NCBI GenBank assembly: GCA_016200085.1 | Contig: JACQFL010000052.1 | Span: 1 to 64,000, forward strand | DNA from: Candidatus Rokuibacteriota bacterium | GTDB taxonomy: Bacteria; Methylomirabilota; Methylomirabilia; Rokubacteriales; CSP1-6 | Length of the DNA: 64,000 nucleotides | Direction: 5' to 3' | Part shown: piece after piece, positions 7,728 to 15,800 of the stretch | Layout of the letters: each line of letters opens with the position of its first letter | How positions within the stretch are numbered: position 1 is the stretch's first letter | Made by a program: the position numbers and the translations under genes | Notes under the pieces: generated by a model | Databases searched by the model: none | What the model was told of the DNA's origin: nothing | What the model saw: the letters and a program-made list of their open reading frames with translations, nothing else

Positions 7728-8876
7728 TCAGGCCGGCACGAAGATGTCGGTCGATCCCGAAACGGGTGCGCCGGAGGCCGGCGCGGCGCTGGCCGGACCG
7801 GCGAAGGCACGGTCGCGCTGGAGCACGGGCATGACGCGGGCGGCGAAGAGGCGCATGTTCAACTCCGCCTCCTCGTGCGGCATGGCGCCATAGCCGAATT
7901 CGGTGACGAGGTGGTCCAGGCCGGTCAGGCGGTGGAGCTCCTCGACCTGCTGGACGCACTCGTCGGGCGTGCCGACCACCTGGATCTTCACGTAGAACTC
8001 GGCCGCCTTCTGGCGGTGGCCCTCGTCCTTCATCTTGGAATACGTCTTGGCCATGTTGCCGTAGAACTCGTAGCCCTTCACGGAGGCGAGGTGTCCATCG
8101 GAGAAGTGGTAGTGGGCGTCGATGGAATCGAACTTGCGGGCCATGTACTTCACCGCCCGCTCGTGGGCCTCCTGACGGCTCTCCGCCACCGAGATGTTCA
8201 TGAGGATGATCGGCGGTCGGGGCGTGTGGCCGACGCTGATCGAGATGTCCCGGTACTGCTGGATCGCCTCGCCGGCCTTGGGCCACTCGTTCTGCATGAC
8301 CACGAGGACGCCGAACCCCAGTTTCGCCATGATCTCCGCGGACTCCGGGCTCACGGACGAGGCGTAGAAGCGCCGCTCCGGGTGGGAGATCGGGCGGGGC
8401 CGGATCGACGTGCGAGGGATCTTGAAAAACTCGCCGTCCCACGCGAACGAGTCGTGGCTCAGCGCCTCCACCACGATCCGGGCCGCCTCCACGAAGCGGG
8501 GCCGCGCCTCCTCCATGGAGACGCGGAAGCCCTCGTACTCGACGCTCGCCGCCCCGCGGCCGAAGCCGAAGAGGCACCGCCCGCCCGAGAGCACGTCGAG
8601 GAACGCGATCTCCTCGGCCACGCGCACTGGATCGTGCCAGGGCAGCACGATGACCGCCGTGCCCAGCGTGATCCGCCTGGTCCGACCCGCGTAGTAGCTG
8701 AGGAGCTGGGCTGGCGACGGCGACATCGCGTAGCCGGTGAAGTGGTGCTCCAGCGCGAACAGCGAGTCGAAGCCGAGCGGCTCCGCCAGATCGCCGAGCG
8801 CGAGGTGCTCGGCGACCACCGAGGCGTCGGAGTGTCCGTCCTTCTTGAGCATGTTGAGCGCGATTCCGACTTTCAT
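7728..8876 (-). CDS. Luciferase-like (LLM) flavin-dependent monooxygenase, second copy
   Basis: A 382-residue LLM-family protein starting at ATG 8876, which overlaps the stop of the IclR gene in ATGA and is preceded by GGGAGGG. Family blocks are LGFDSLFALEHHFTGY, RRITLGTAVIVLPWHDPVRVAEEIAFLD, LSGGRCLFGFGRG and VVGTPDECVQQVEEL. The extended C-terminal tail (ASAAPASGAPVSGSTDIFVPA) is alanine- and serine-rich and probably disordered. It is only distantly similar to the copy at 5342-6415, so a recent duplication is unlikely. Likely an FMN- or F420-dependent oxygenase of the same pathway. Confidence 0.85.
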   Translation of the reverse strand: MKVGIALNMLKKDGHSDASVVAEHLALGDLAEPLGFDSLFALEHHFTGYAMSPSPAQLLSYYAGRTRRITLGTAVIVLPWHDPVRVAEEIAFLDVLSGGRCLFGFGRGAASVEYEGFRVSMEEARPRFVEAARIVVEALSHDSFAWDGEFFKIPRTSIRPRPISHPERRFYASSVSPESAEIMAKLGFGVLVVMQNEWPKAGEAIQQYRDISISVGHTPRPPIILMNISVAESRQEAHERAVKYMARKFDSIDAHYHFSDGHLASVKGYEFYGNMAKTYSKMKDEGHRQKAAEFYVKIQVVGTPDECVQQVEELHRLTGLDHLVTEFGYGAMPHEEAELNMRLFAARVMPVLQRDRAFAGPASAAPASGAPVSGSTDIFVPA

Positions 8877-9700
8877 CCCACCCTCCCGTTCGGTTTGCCG
8901 TTGTCGTGCGCGCGGTGACCGAGCAGCGCAGAAATCGCCCGCGCCGCCGCCTTGACCTCGACGGCCAGCTGGCGCAGCTGCGGGCGCATGCGGTCCGTGG
9001 GGCCGCCGATCGAGCAGGCCGCGACCACCCGGCCGTGGCGGTCGACGATCGGTGCCGCGACCCCGGAGGCGCCCCGCACCAGCTCGTCGACGCTGACGCA
9101 CACCCCGGCGCGCCGGATCTCCTCCAGCGCGGCCCGGAGCGCGGGCAGGCTGGTCACGGTCCGCTCGGTGTGCCGGTCGAGCGGCAGCGATCTCAGGATC
9201 GTCTCGCTGGCGTCCGCCGCAAGGAACGCCAGGATGGCCTTGCCGCTCGACGTCGCGTGGAGCGGCCGCCGGTCGCCAACCCCGGCCGCGTAGCGGATGA
9301 TCTGCTCGCTCTCCACCTTGTCGACGTAGACCACCGACCGGCCGTCGCCGGCGAGCGTGCCGAGGAACACCGTCTCGCCCGTCCGCCGCATGAGCTCGTG
9401 CAGCGCCGGTCGCGCCAGCTCCGGCAGCTCACGCTGCGCCGCCGAGCCGGTGCCGAGCTCGAGCGCCTTGGCGCCCAGCCGGTACTCGCCCGCGCGCGTC
9501 TGCTCGAGGTAGCCGCGCGCGGCCAGCGCGCGCAGCAGCGGCAGCAGGCTGCTCTTGGGCGCCTCCAGGTGGGCGCTGACCTCGCGCAGGGCCAGGCCCT
9601 CGCGGCTGGCGGCCACCAGCTCGAGGATGTCGACGACGCGGTTGGCCGCGCGATGCCCGCCCTCGGCCCGCGCCCGTCGCTCCTGGATGCGCAGGGTCAT
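8873..9700 (-). CDS. IclR-family transcriptional regulator
   Basis: A 275-residue IclR regulator. The winged helix-turn-helix spans about residues 18-80 (RVVDILELVAASREGLALREVSAHL, then APKSSLLPLLRALAARGYL). The effector-binding IclR domain follows (ETVFLGTLAGDGRSVVYVDKVE, HATSSGKAILAFL, GVCVSVDELVRGASGVAAPI). It starts at ATG 9700, one base inside the preceding amidohydrolase stop (TGATG), and ends in ATGA with the monooxygenase gene. It lies inside the operon rather than divergent from it, so it is probably co-transcribed and autoregulatory. IclR members usually bind small aromatic or aliphatic acids; the ligand here is unknown. Confidence 0.9.
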   Translation of the reverse strand: MTLRIQERRARAEGGHRAANRVVDILELVAASREGLALREVSAHLEAPKSSLLPLLRALAARGYLEQTRAGEYRLGAKALELGTGSAAQRELPELARPALHELMRRTGETVFLGTLAGDGRSVVYVDKVESEQIIRYAAGVGDRRPLHATSSGKAILAFLAADASETILRSLPLDRHTERTVTSLPALRAALEEIRRAGVCVSVDELVRGASGVAAPIVDRHGRVVAACSIGGPTDRMRPQLRQLAVEVKAAARAISALLGHRAHDNGKPNGRVG

Positions 9701-10920
9701 CACGCCTGGCCGATCGGGCTCCGCCGCGCGACCGGCACCGCGAAGCCGAACAGTCGCGCGGCGTTGAGCCCGAGGATCTTCGCCCGCGAGGCATCCGACA
9801 GCGCGCCCATCGTTCGCTCGATGGCCTCCGCCGAGTGCGGCCACGTCCCCTCGTGGTGCGGGTAGTCGTTGCCCCACATGAAGCAATCCACCAGGTGCAT
9901 GGGCTCGGCGAGCGAGAGCCCGGCCGCGTCCTCCTGGAACGACGCGAACCCGTGCTCGTGGAAGTACTCGCTCGGCAGCTTCGCCAGCTTGGGCCGCACC
10001 CAGAAGTGGTGCTTGCGGTACGCCTCGTCCATCGCGTCGAGCAGCCACGCCACCCAGCCGATGCCGGCCTCGATCGTCGCGAACCGCAGCCGCGGGAACC
10101 GGGCCAGCACCCCCGAGGCGCAGAGGTTGGCCACCGGCTCGATGGTGGGCGACAGCGAATGCGAGACGTAGTTGATGACGGCGCCGCCGTTGCCGCGGGC
10201 GGCGCGCGGGTCCCTCCCCGTCGAGACGTGGAAGGTGATCGGCAGGCCCGTGTCCTGGATGACGCTCCACAGCGGGTCGAACACCGGCAGGTTGTAGTTC
10301 GGATGCTCGACGTCATGGGCGCCCCAGATGGGCTTGCACGGCAGGGTCAGGGCCCGGAAGCCGAGCCTGGCCACGCGCTGGACCTCGGCGATGGAGGCCT
10401 CGAGGTCGCCGGTGGCGATGGCCGCCGCGGGCGACATGCGGTCGTTGTAGGGACCGAACGTCTCCCACGCCCACTCGTTGTAGACCCGGCACTGGGCCAT
10501 CGCGAACGCCGGGTCCGGCGTGGCCCACATCGAGAGGCCCTTGTTGGGGAAGATCACCTCGGCGTCGATCCCGTCGCGCTCCATGTCCCGTAGCCGCTGC
10601 TCGGGATCCGCCCCCGCGAGCTGGCGCACCCGATCCTCGCCCTCGAGGTCGTCGGTCCGCAGGCGATCCGGCCGGTGGCCCTCGGCCACCCGCCACTTGA
10701 CCCCGTTGGCGTCGACGATCACACGCGGCAGGCGCTCCCGGTACTGGCTATCGATCCGCGTGGCCCAGAGATCCGCCGGCTCGTTGGCGTGCGAATCGGC
10801 GGACACGATGAAGTACTTCTTCGGGTCGTGAGGGCGCGCGGTGCGTGGCCAGTCAGGGTGACCCGGGGTCGTGAGCCGCCAGACGTTGGGTTCGTTGATC
10901 GCCAGCCCGCTCGTGCTCAT
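9700..10920 (-). CDS. Amidohydrolase-2 family protein, second of three
   Basis: A 406-residue COG2159 protein starting at ATG 10920 in an ATGA overlap with the DUF35 gene. Putative metal ligands are D42 and H44 (SADSHANEP), H231 (TFHVSTG) and D352 (WGNDYPHHEG). The first ligand is Asp, as in the other two paralogues of this window. The first 35 residues form an N-terminal extension before the barrel. Translational coupling with a thiolase-like/DUF35 pair suggests it acts on a CoA-linked or aromatic intermediate. Hydrolysis and decarboxylation are both possible. Confidence 0.82.
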   Translation of the reverse strand: MSTSGLAINEPNVWRLTTPGHPDWPRTARPHDPKKYFIVSADSHANEPADLWATRIDSQYRERLPRVIVDANGVKWRVAEGHRPDRLRTDDLEGEDRVRQLAGADPEQRLRDMERDGIDAEVIFPNKGLSMWATPDPAFAMAQCRVYNEWAWETFGPYNDRMSPAAAIATGDLEASIAEVQRVARLGFRALTLPCKPIWGAHDVEHPNYNLPVFDPLWSVIQDTGLPITFHVSTGRDPRAARGNGGAVINYVSHSLSPTIEPVANLCASGVLARFPRLRFATIEAGIGWVAWLLDAMDEAYRKHHFWVRPKLAKLPSEYFHEHGFASFQEDAAGLSLAEPMHLVDCFMWGNDYPHHEGTWPHSAEAIERTMGALSDASRAKILGLNAARLFGFAVPVARRSPIGQA

Positions 10921-11387
10921 CCCGTCTTTCTCCACTGAACCAGCGTGAAGGCTGCCTTCGGGTCCTCGTGCGGCTCGAACACGGCCGCGACGGCAGCGCC
11001 AATCTCGACCGGCTGGAGCGGGTCGCCGAGAAGGTTGCCCACCACCCGGACCCCGCCGGCATGCGGCAGCTCGACGAGGACCACGATGTAAGGCCCGTGG
11101 TCCTTCAGGGCCGGATGGACCGGGTGCCACGCGCGCTCCCACGAGTAGATCCGGCCACGCGGCTCGACCGCCGCCCACGCGAGGTCGAAGCCGAGGCAGC
11201 GGTGGCAGATCCACTCCGGGCCCCACTGCCAGGCCCCACAGTCGCGGCAGCGCTGAACCCTCAGCTCCCCGGCCCGGGTGCCCTCCCAGTAGGGCGTGTC
11301 GAGCCCGTCCGGCTCGGGCACCGGGCGCGGCAGGCCGGCGGGGAGATACGCCGTCGGCGAGCTCACCGCGCCGCCGCTGGCGCTCAC
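10917..11387 (-). CDS. DUF35 OB-fold/zinc-ribbon protein, partner of the thiolase-like gene
   Basis: A 156-residue protein with a rubredoxin-like zinc ribbon (C47, C50, C61, C64 in CRDCGAWQW and ICHRC) followed by an OB-fold (GRIYSWERAWHPVHP through VAAVFEPHED). DUF35 proteins are obligate partners of thiolase-like enzymes. In archaea they bridge acetoacetyl-CoA thiolase to HMG-CoA synthase, and in steroid catabolism they pair with SCP2-like aldolases. Start GTG 11387 overlaps the thiolase-like stop in GTGA, so the two are translationally coupled, which supports a complex. An in-frame GTG seven codons later is an alternative start. Confidence 0.88.
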   Translation of the reverse strand: MSASGGAVSSPTAYLPAGLPRPVPEPDGLDTPYWEGTRAGELRVQRCRDCGAWQWGPEWICHRCLGFDLAWAAVEPRGRIYSWERAWHPVHPALKDHGPYIVVLVELPHAGGVRVVGNLLGDPLQPVEIGAAVAAVFEPHEDPKAAFTLVQWRKTG

Positions 11388-12568
11388 AGCGCGGCCTCCG
11401 TGCCCAGGATCATGCTCGAGACGGGCGTGACCATGGGACCCGAGATCACCATCGCCACGCGGGCGCCGGGCACCTGGCTGGTGGACTCGCCGCGCAGCTG
11501 GCGGACGGCCTCGATCTGCAGCTCGAGCCCGTGCATGTAGCACTCGGCGAGGTTGCCCCCGCTCGTGTTGAGCGGCAGCCGCCCGTCGGGCGCGGTGAGG
11601 TTCTCGACGGTCAGGAACTCGTTGGCCTCGTCGGGCGCGAAGAACTCGTGCTCGACCAGGCTCATCAGGACCCCGCCGGTGAAGTTCTCGTAGCTCTGCA
11701 CGACGTCCACGTCCTTGGCGGCGACCCCGGCCATCGCGTAGAGGTGCGGGGCGACGGTGGTGAAGCTCGCGGAGGCATAGGTGGGCGCGTTGTGCCCGCG
11801 GGCGCCGCTGCGGTACTCGGAGCCCTGCGCCGCGCCGAGCAGGTACGCGGGGCGCTGGGGCAAGTCCCGCGCGCGCTCCGCGGAGACGAGCACGAGCGCG
11901 GCGGCGCCGTCGTTCTCCATGCAGCAGTCGAAGAGGCGGAAGGGCTCCACGATCCAGCGCGAGGCGTCGTAGGCCTCGGGCGTGAGCGGCCGGCCGTGCA
12001 TCACCGCGCGGGGGTTGGACTGGGCGTGATGGTACGAGGCCAGCGCGATCGCGCGCTGGGCCTGGGGCCGGATGCCGTGATCGTGCATGAAGCGCATGAC
12101 CCGCATGGCGAACCGCTGGGCCGGGGAGATCAGCCCGTACGGGAACGTCAGGGCCGCCTCGCCCGACACCGTCGCGGCCGGCGGCGCGGCGCCGAAGCGC
12201 TGGAACTGTCCCTGGGCGAGCGCGCGGAACACGACCACGCACTCGGCGTACCCCGCGGCGATCGCCGCCGCCGCGTTGCCGGCGGCCGCCGAGCCGCCCC
12301 CGCCGCCCCCGCCCCACTGCATGTTGGAGAAGCGAAGCTCGGGAAGCCCGAGCGCGGCGGCCAGGCGTGAGGGATCGTTGCGGTCGTTGCTGTAGGAGGC
12401 GAAGCCGTCGACCTGGCGGGGATCGATCCCGGCGTCCGCGCACGCGGCCAGGACCGCGCGGAGCGCCAGCGCCACCTCCGACTCGGGCGCCTGACCGTGC
12501 TTGTAGTAGGCGGTCTCGCCGATGCCGGCCACGGCGACGCGGCCGCGGATGGTGCGCGGCGCGCTCAC
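11384..12568 (-). CDS. Thiolase-like (SCP2/lipid-transfer type) protein without the usual nucleophile
   Basis: A 394-residue thiolase-fold protein starting at GTG 12568. It has the overall family layout: VAVAGIGETAYYKHG, DGFASYS, AAAIAAGYAECVVVFRALAQ, DGAAALVLVSAERA, DVDVVQSYENFTGGV, LNTSGGNLAECYMHG. In degradative thiolases a cysteine precedes the glycine-rich helix near residue 90. Here that region is NMQWGGGGGGGSAAAG with no cysteine. Such proteins with a DUF35 partner act as aldolases or retro-aldolases on acyl-CoAs rather than as thiolases. The adjacent, overlapping DUF35 gene fits that. Confidence 0.82.
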   Translation of the reverse strand: MSAPRTIRGRVAVAGIGETAYYKHGQAPESEVALALRAVLAACADAGIDPRQVDGFASYSNDRNDPSRLAAALGLPELRFSNMQWGGGGGGGSAAAGNAAAAIAAGYAECVVVFRALAQGQFQRFGAAPPAATVSGEAALTFPYGLISPAQRFAMRVMRFMHDHGIRPQAQRAIALASYHHAQSNPRAVMHGRPLTPEAYDASRWIVEPFRLFDCCMENDGAAALVLVSAERARDLPQRPAYLLGAAQGSEYRSGARGHNAPTYASASFTTVAPHLYAMAGVAAKDVDVVQSYENFTGGVLMSLVEHEFFAPDEANEFLTVENLTAPDGRLPLNTSGGNLAECYMHGLELQIEAVRQLRGESTSQVPGARVAMVISGPMVTPVSSMILGTEAAL

Positions 12569-12650
12569 GCGGCCGTCCGTCCTTGCGTTCTCATGTGGGA
12601 ATCACGTTCCGCATTCGGTACGCGGACTATACCCGAATGCCGGCCCCCTG

Positions 12651-13202
12651 TCACGCAGGGGACACGGGCACAGGGGACACGGGCACCGGCGGCTTCTCGG
12701 GCTGGACGTGACCGCACGCGCGGCACGTGCGGAGCGGCACGCTCACGTCGAAGGCCTCGATCGCGGCCTTCAGCTCCTTCTCGATGTCGGCGACGTGCAT
12801 CGTGACCGCGTGCAGGCGCGCGTCGCACCGCTCGCAGAGCCAGAGGAGCGACTCCGTCTCCCCGACCTTGCGCTTGACCTCGACCACGAGACCCCACGTG
12901 TCCGCCGGGCGGTGAGGCGAGTGCGGGGTGAGCGCCGGGACCAGCAGCAGCTCGCCCTCGCGGATCACCTGGGTCCGCCGGGCGCTCCCCTCCAGGTACT
13001 CCAGGATCATGGCGCCCCGGAGCATGTAGAAGATCTCGTCGGAGGGATCCACGTGAAAGTCGCGCCGGGCATTCGGGCCGCGGATGATCATCGCCGTGAA
13101 CTGCGAGTCCTCCCAGATCACCTTGTTGCCCACCGGAGGCTCGAAGGCCTGCCGGTGCTCCGCGATCCACCCCCAGAGATCGAATGCGATCAGTGGCCTC
13201 AT
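12651..13202 (-). CDS. nbaC: 3-hydroxyanthranilate 3,4-dioxygenase
   Basis: A 183-residue cupin that opens 3-hydroxyanthranilate to 2-amino-3-carboxymuconate semialdehyde. Fe(II) ligands H50, E56 and H94 and substrate residues R46, R98 and E108 all fall where the Cupriavidus enzyme has them. The second, rubredoxin-like iron site is also present (C123, C126, C160, C163). The protein then runs into a proline-valine tail (VPVSPVPVSPA) produced by a 15-bp duplication. The start is ATG 13202. It could serve tryptophan/kynurenine or nitroaromatic breakdown. No kynureninase or ACMS dehydrogenase is in the window, but ACMSD-like amidohydrolases are. Confidence 0.9.
   Translation of the reverse strand: MRPLIAFDLWGWIAEHRQAFEPPVGNKVIWEDSQFTAMIIRGPNARRDFHVDPSDEIFYMLRGAMILEYLEGSARRTQVIREGELLLVPALTPHSPHRPADTWGLVVEVKRKVGETESLLWLCERCDARLHAVTMHVADIEKELKAAIEAFDVSVPLRTCRACGHVQPEKPPVPVSPVPVSPA
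12656..12685. repeat. Perfect 15-bp tandem duplication at the 3' end of nbaC
   Basis: The unit at 12656-12670 is repeated exactly at 12671-12685. It is in phase with the reading frame, encodes VPVSP twice, and lengthens the C-terminal tail beyond the second iron site. It looks like a recent slippage or duplication event with no evident functional cost. Confidence 0.85.
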
Positions 13203-13209
13203 CGCCCCC

Positions 13210-13876
13210 TCACACGAACACCGAGCCGCCGTCGACCACCAGCGTCTGCCCCGTCATGAACGCGCTGTCCGCGGAGGCGAGGAACACCACGGCGCCCTCG
13301 ACGTCCTCCCCCGTCGCGTCACGCTTGAACAACCGCGCGGCCATCACCGCATCTCGCTGGAAGCCCGTGATGTCGGGATTGCGCAGGACCGAATCGCTCA
13401 GGATGAGCCCGGGCGCCACCGCGTTCACGCCGATACCCCACTCCGCCAGCTCGCGCGCCAGCGCGCGGGTCATGGCGATCACCCTTCACGCTGTTCCAGA
13501 TCCCCTTGACGTTGACGGCCATGACCCGGTCCCACTCGCTCTCCGGGATCGCCTCCAGGGGCCGGGGCTTGAGGCTCGCGAAGATGGCCGCGTTGTTCAC
13601 GAGGACGTCGACTCGCCCGAACCGTCGGAGGGTGGCCTCGGCCATGGCCTGGGCCGACGTCATCGAGGCGACGTCGGTCGTCACGCCCTCGACCTCGCCG
13701 TGCCTGGCCAGGTCGCGCACCGCCTCGGCGGGGTCGATCACGTCGGCCAGCATCACGCACGCGCCCTCCTCGAGGAAGCGCCGCGCGTACACGCGGCCGA
13801 GGCCCGCGGCCCCGCCCGTGATGAGGGCGACCTTCCCCGCGAGTCGCCGCGCGCCCGAGCCGTCCGGTCCTGGCAT
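13210..13876 (-). pseudogene. SDR-family dehydrogenase, broken by an internal deletion
   Basis: The N-terminal part (start ATG 13876) has the Rossmann motif TGGAAGLG, the D of CVMLADVIDP, NNAA and the helix NVKGIWNSVK. The C-terminal part resumes in another frame at about 13482 with VIAMTRALARELAEWGIGVNAVAPGL and ends with FMTGQTLVVDGG, the usual SDR finish. Between them the family has about 40 more residues, including the catalytic Ser and the YxxxK pair, and these are absent. A deletion of roughly 120 bp not divisible by three explains both the gap and the frame change. The product would be inactive. An assembly error is possible. Confidence 0.82.
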
Positions 13877-13911
13877 CCTCGGTCCTCGCCGTACGCTATC
13901 ATGGCGGCGCG

Positions 13912-14916
13912 ATGACGGCAGTGCCCGAGATCGACCTCACCGAGGCCCGCCAGGGCGGACCGGCGGACCGCGCGCGCACCGCGCGGCTGATCGACGCGGC
14001 GTGCCAGGAGATCGGCTTCTTCACCATCACGGGTCACGGGATCGACCCCCCTCTGGTCGCCGATCTCCGGACCGCGGGGCACGCGTTCTTCGCTCAGCCC
14101 CTCGAGATGAAGCTCCGGTGCCGCCATCCGGTGAGAGGAATGAACCGCGGCTACCATCCGGTCGGAGGCGAGGCGCTCGCGACCGCGAACGACGAGGTCG
14201 CGCCGCCGGACCTCAAGGAGTTCTTCCACGTCGGGCCCGTCGACGTCACCTCCGATCCCTACTACACCGGCGAGCCGGGTCGCCGGCACTTCGTGCCGAA
14301 CGTCTGGCCCGCGAGCCCGCCGCGCTTCGCGGGCGCCGCCACGGCCTGCTACCGCGCGATGGACGGTCTCGTCCGTCTCCTCATGCGCTTGACGGCGCTG
14401 GCGCTGGGCCTGGAAGAGGCGTTCTTCGATCGCAAGGTCGACCGCTCGATCGGCACCATGCGCCTCAACTATTACCCGTCGCAGGCCACGCCGCCCGCGT
14501 CGGGCCAGCTGCGCGCCGGGGCCCACACCGACTACGGCGGCTTCACGATCCTGAGCGGTGAGGACGTCCCCGGCGGTCTTCAGATCCTCGCGCGCGACTC
14601 GGGGTGGGTCGACGTGCGCACCGCGCCGACCGCCTTCGTGGTGAACATCGGCGACCTGCTCATGCGCTGGACCAACGACCGTTGGCTGTCCACCCTGCAT
14701 CGCGTGGTGAACCCGCCGTGGACGGGCGAGCCGTCCGCGCCCCGCCTGTCGATCGCCTTCTTCAACCACCCGAACCACGACGTCGTCGTCGAGTGCATCG
14801 CGCCCCCGGGCCGGGCGAAGCACGCGCCCGTCCTGTCCGGCGAGTATCGCGACCTCAAGTACGCGAAGACGGGCCTCGTGCCGAGCGGGGCGGCGACCCC
14901 CGAGGAGTCGCGCTGA
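13912..14916 (+). CDS. 2-oxoglutarate/Fe(II) oxygenase, isopenicillin-N-synthase-like
   Basis: A 334-residue non-haem iron oxygenase. The N-terminal DIOX_N-like region contains QEIGFFTITGHGI. The jelly-roll core has the iron ligands H205 and D207 (GAHTDYGG) and H263 (TLHRVVNP), and the 2-oxoglutarate-binding R278-x-S280 (PRLSIAFF). The start is ATG 13912, 35 bases from the divergent SDR relic. It is the first gene of a four-gene plus-strand set with coupled stop and start codons. The family hydroxylates or desaturates small molecules; the substrate here is not evident. Confidence 0.88.
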   Translation: MTAVPEIDLTEARQGGPADRARTARLIDAACQEIGFFTITGHGIDPPLVADLRTAGHAFFAQPLEMKLRCRHPVRGMNRGYHPVGGEALATANDEVAPPDLKEFFHVGPVDVTSDPYYTGEPGRRHFVPNVWPASPPRFAGAATACYRAMDGLVRLLMRLTALALGLEEAFFDRKVDRSIGTMRLNYYPSQATPPASGQLRAGAHTDYGGFTILSGEDVPGGLQILARDSGWVDVRTAPTAFVVNIGDLLMRWTNDRWLSTLHRVVNPPWTGEPSAPRLSIAFFNHPNHDVVVECIAPPGRAKHAPVLSGEYRDLKYAKTGLVPSGAATPEESR

Positions 14917-15800
14917 TGCTGACGCGCGTCGACCACGTGATGATCTGCGTGCCGAGCCTCGCGGAGGGCATCGAGGCCTACACCCGCATCGGATTCAACG
15001 TCTCCCCCGGCGGGGTGCACACCGGCCGGGGGACGCACAACGCCATCGCGTTCCACGAGGAGGACTATCTCGAGCTGCTGAGCCTGGCCGACCGGGCGGC
15101 GTACCGGGCGGCGGCGCCGGGTGGTCCGGACGCCGGGCTCGAGGAGTTCCTGGCGCAGGGCGGCGGTTTCCGTCAGGTCATCGTGCAGAGCGACGATCTC
15201 GTCGCCGACGTGGCGGCGATGCGGCGGCGCGGCGTCGACGTGAGCGATGCCAGCGACGGCGGGCGCCGGACGCCCGCGGGGCAAGAGCTGCGATGGAAGA
15301 CGGCGGTGCTCGGCCCGCGCGACCCGCTGCCCCTGCACTTCATCCAGCACCTCACCCCCCTGAAGGAGCGGCGCGCGCAGGTCGCGCGCGCGGGCGACCA
15401 CCCCAACGGGGTCTTGCGGATGGACCGCGTCTACGTCGTCGTGCCGGACGTCGCCGCCGCGGCGCAGACCTACGGCCGGGTGCTCGGCATGCCCGGGCCT
15501 CGGATCCAGCGAGGCGCGGTGATCAAGGCCGACATGGCGGTGTTCGACATCGGCCCGACCGGGCTGACGGTGGCGCAGCCCGCCGAGCCTGGTCCCGCTG
15601 CCGAGGCGCTTGGCCGGCGCGGCCCGGGCCCGTTCCAGGTGCTGTACCGCACCAGCAGTATGGGCGCAGCGGCGCGCTGGATGGACGCGCAGGGGGTGCC
15701 TCCGCCGGCACGCGGCATCCGCAACACCGGCGAGCGGGCCATGCTGGTCGGGCCGGACGCCGCATGCGGCGCCTACATCGGCCTGGTGGGACCGGCGTGA
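14916..15800 (+). CDS. VOC-superfamily (glyoxalase-like) protein
   Basis: A 294-residue protein with two vicinal-oxygen-chelate units: residues 1-150 begin LTRVDHVMICVPSLAEGIEAY, and residues 160-294 begin GVLRMDRVYVVVPDVAAAAQTYGRVLG. The first half matches the glyoxalase-like domain with the EEDYLELLSL strand, whose glutamate is a likely metal ligand. Its ATG overlaps the preceding oxygenase stop by one base (TGATG), so the two are probably co-translated. Extradiol cleavage, isomerisation and glutathione chemistry are all possible in this superfamily. Confidence 0.83.
   Translation: MLTRVDHVMICVPSLAEGIEAYTRIGFNVSPGGVHTGRGTHNAIAFHEEDYLELLSLADRAAYRAAAPGGPDAGLEEFLAQGGGFRQVIVQSDDLVADVAAMRRRGVDVSDASDGGRRTPAGQELRWKTAVLGPRDPLPLHFIQHLTPLKERRAQVARAGDHPNGVLRMDRVYVVVPDVAAAAQTYGRVLGMPGPRIQRGAVIKADMAVFDIGPTGLTVAQPAEPGPAAEALGRRGPGPFQVLYRTSSMGAAARWMDAQGVPPPARGIRNTGERAMLVGPDAACGAYIGLVGPA

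Noticed and set aside
13210-13876. Two separate SDR genes (13319-13876 and 13210-13482)
   Set aside because: Each half has only one end of the SDR fold and they join at one point, so a single damaged gene explains both.
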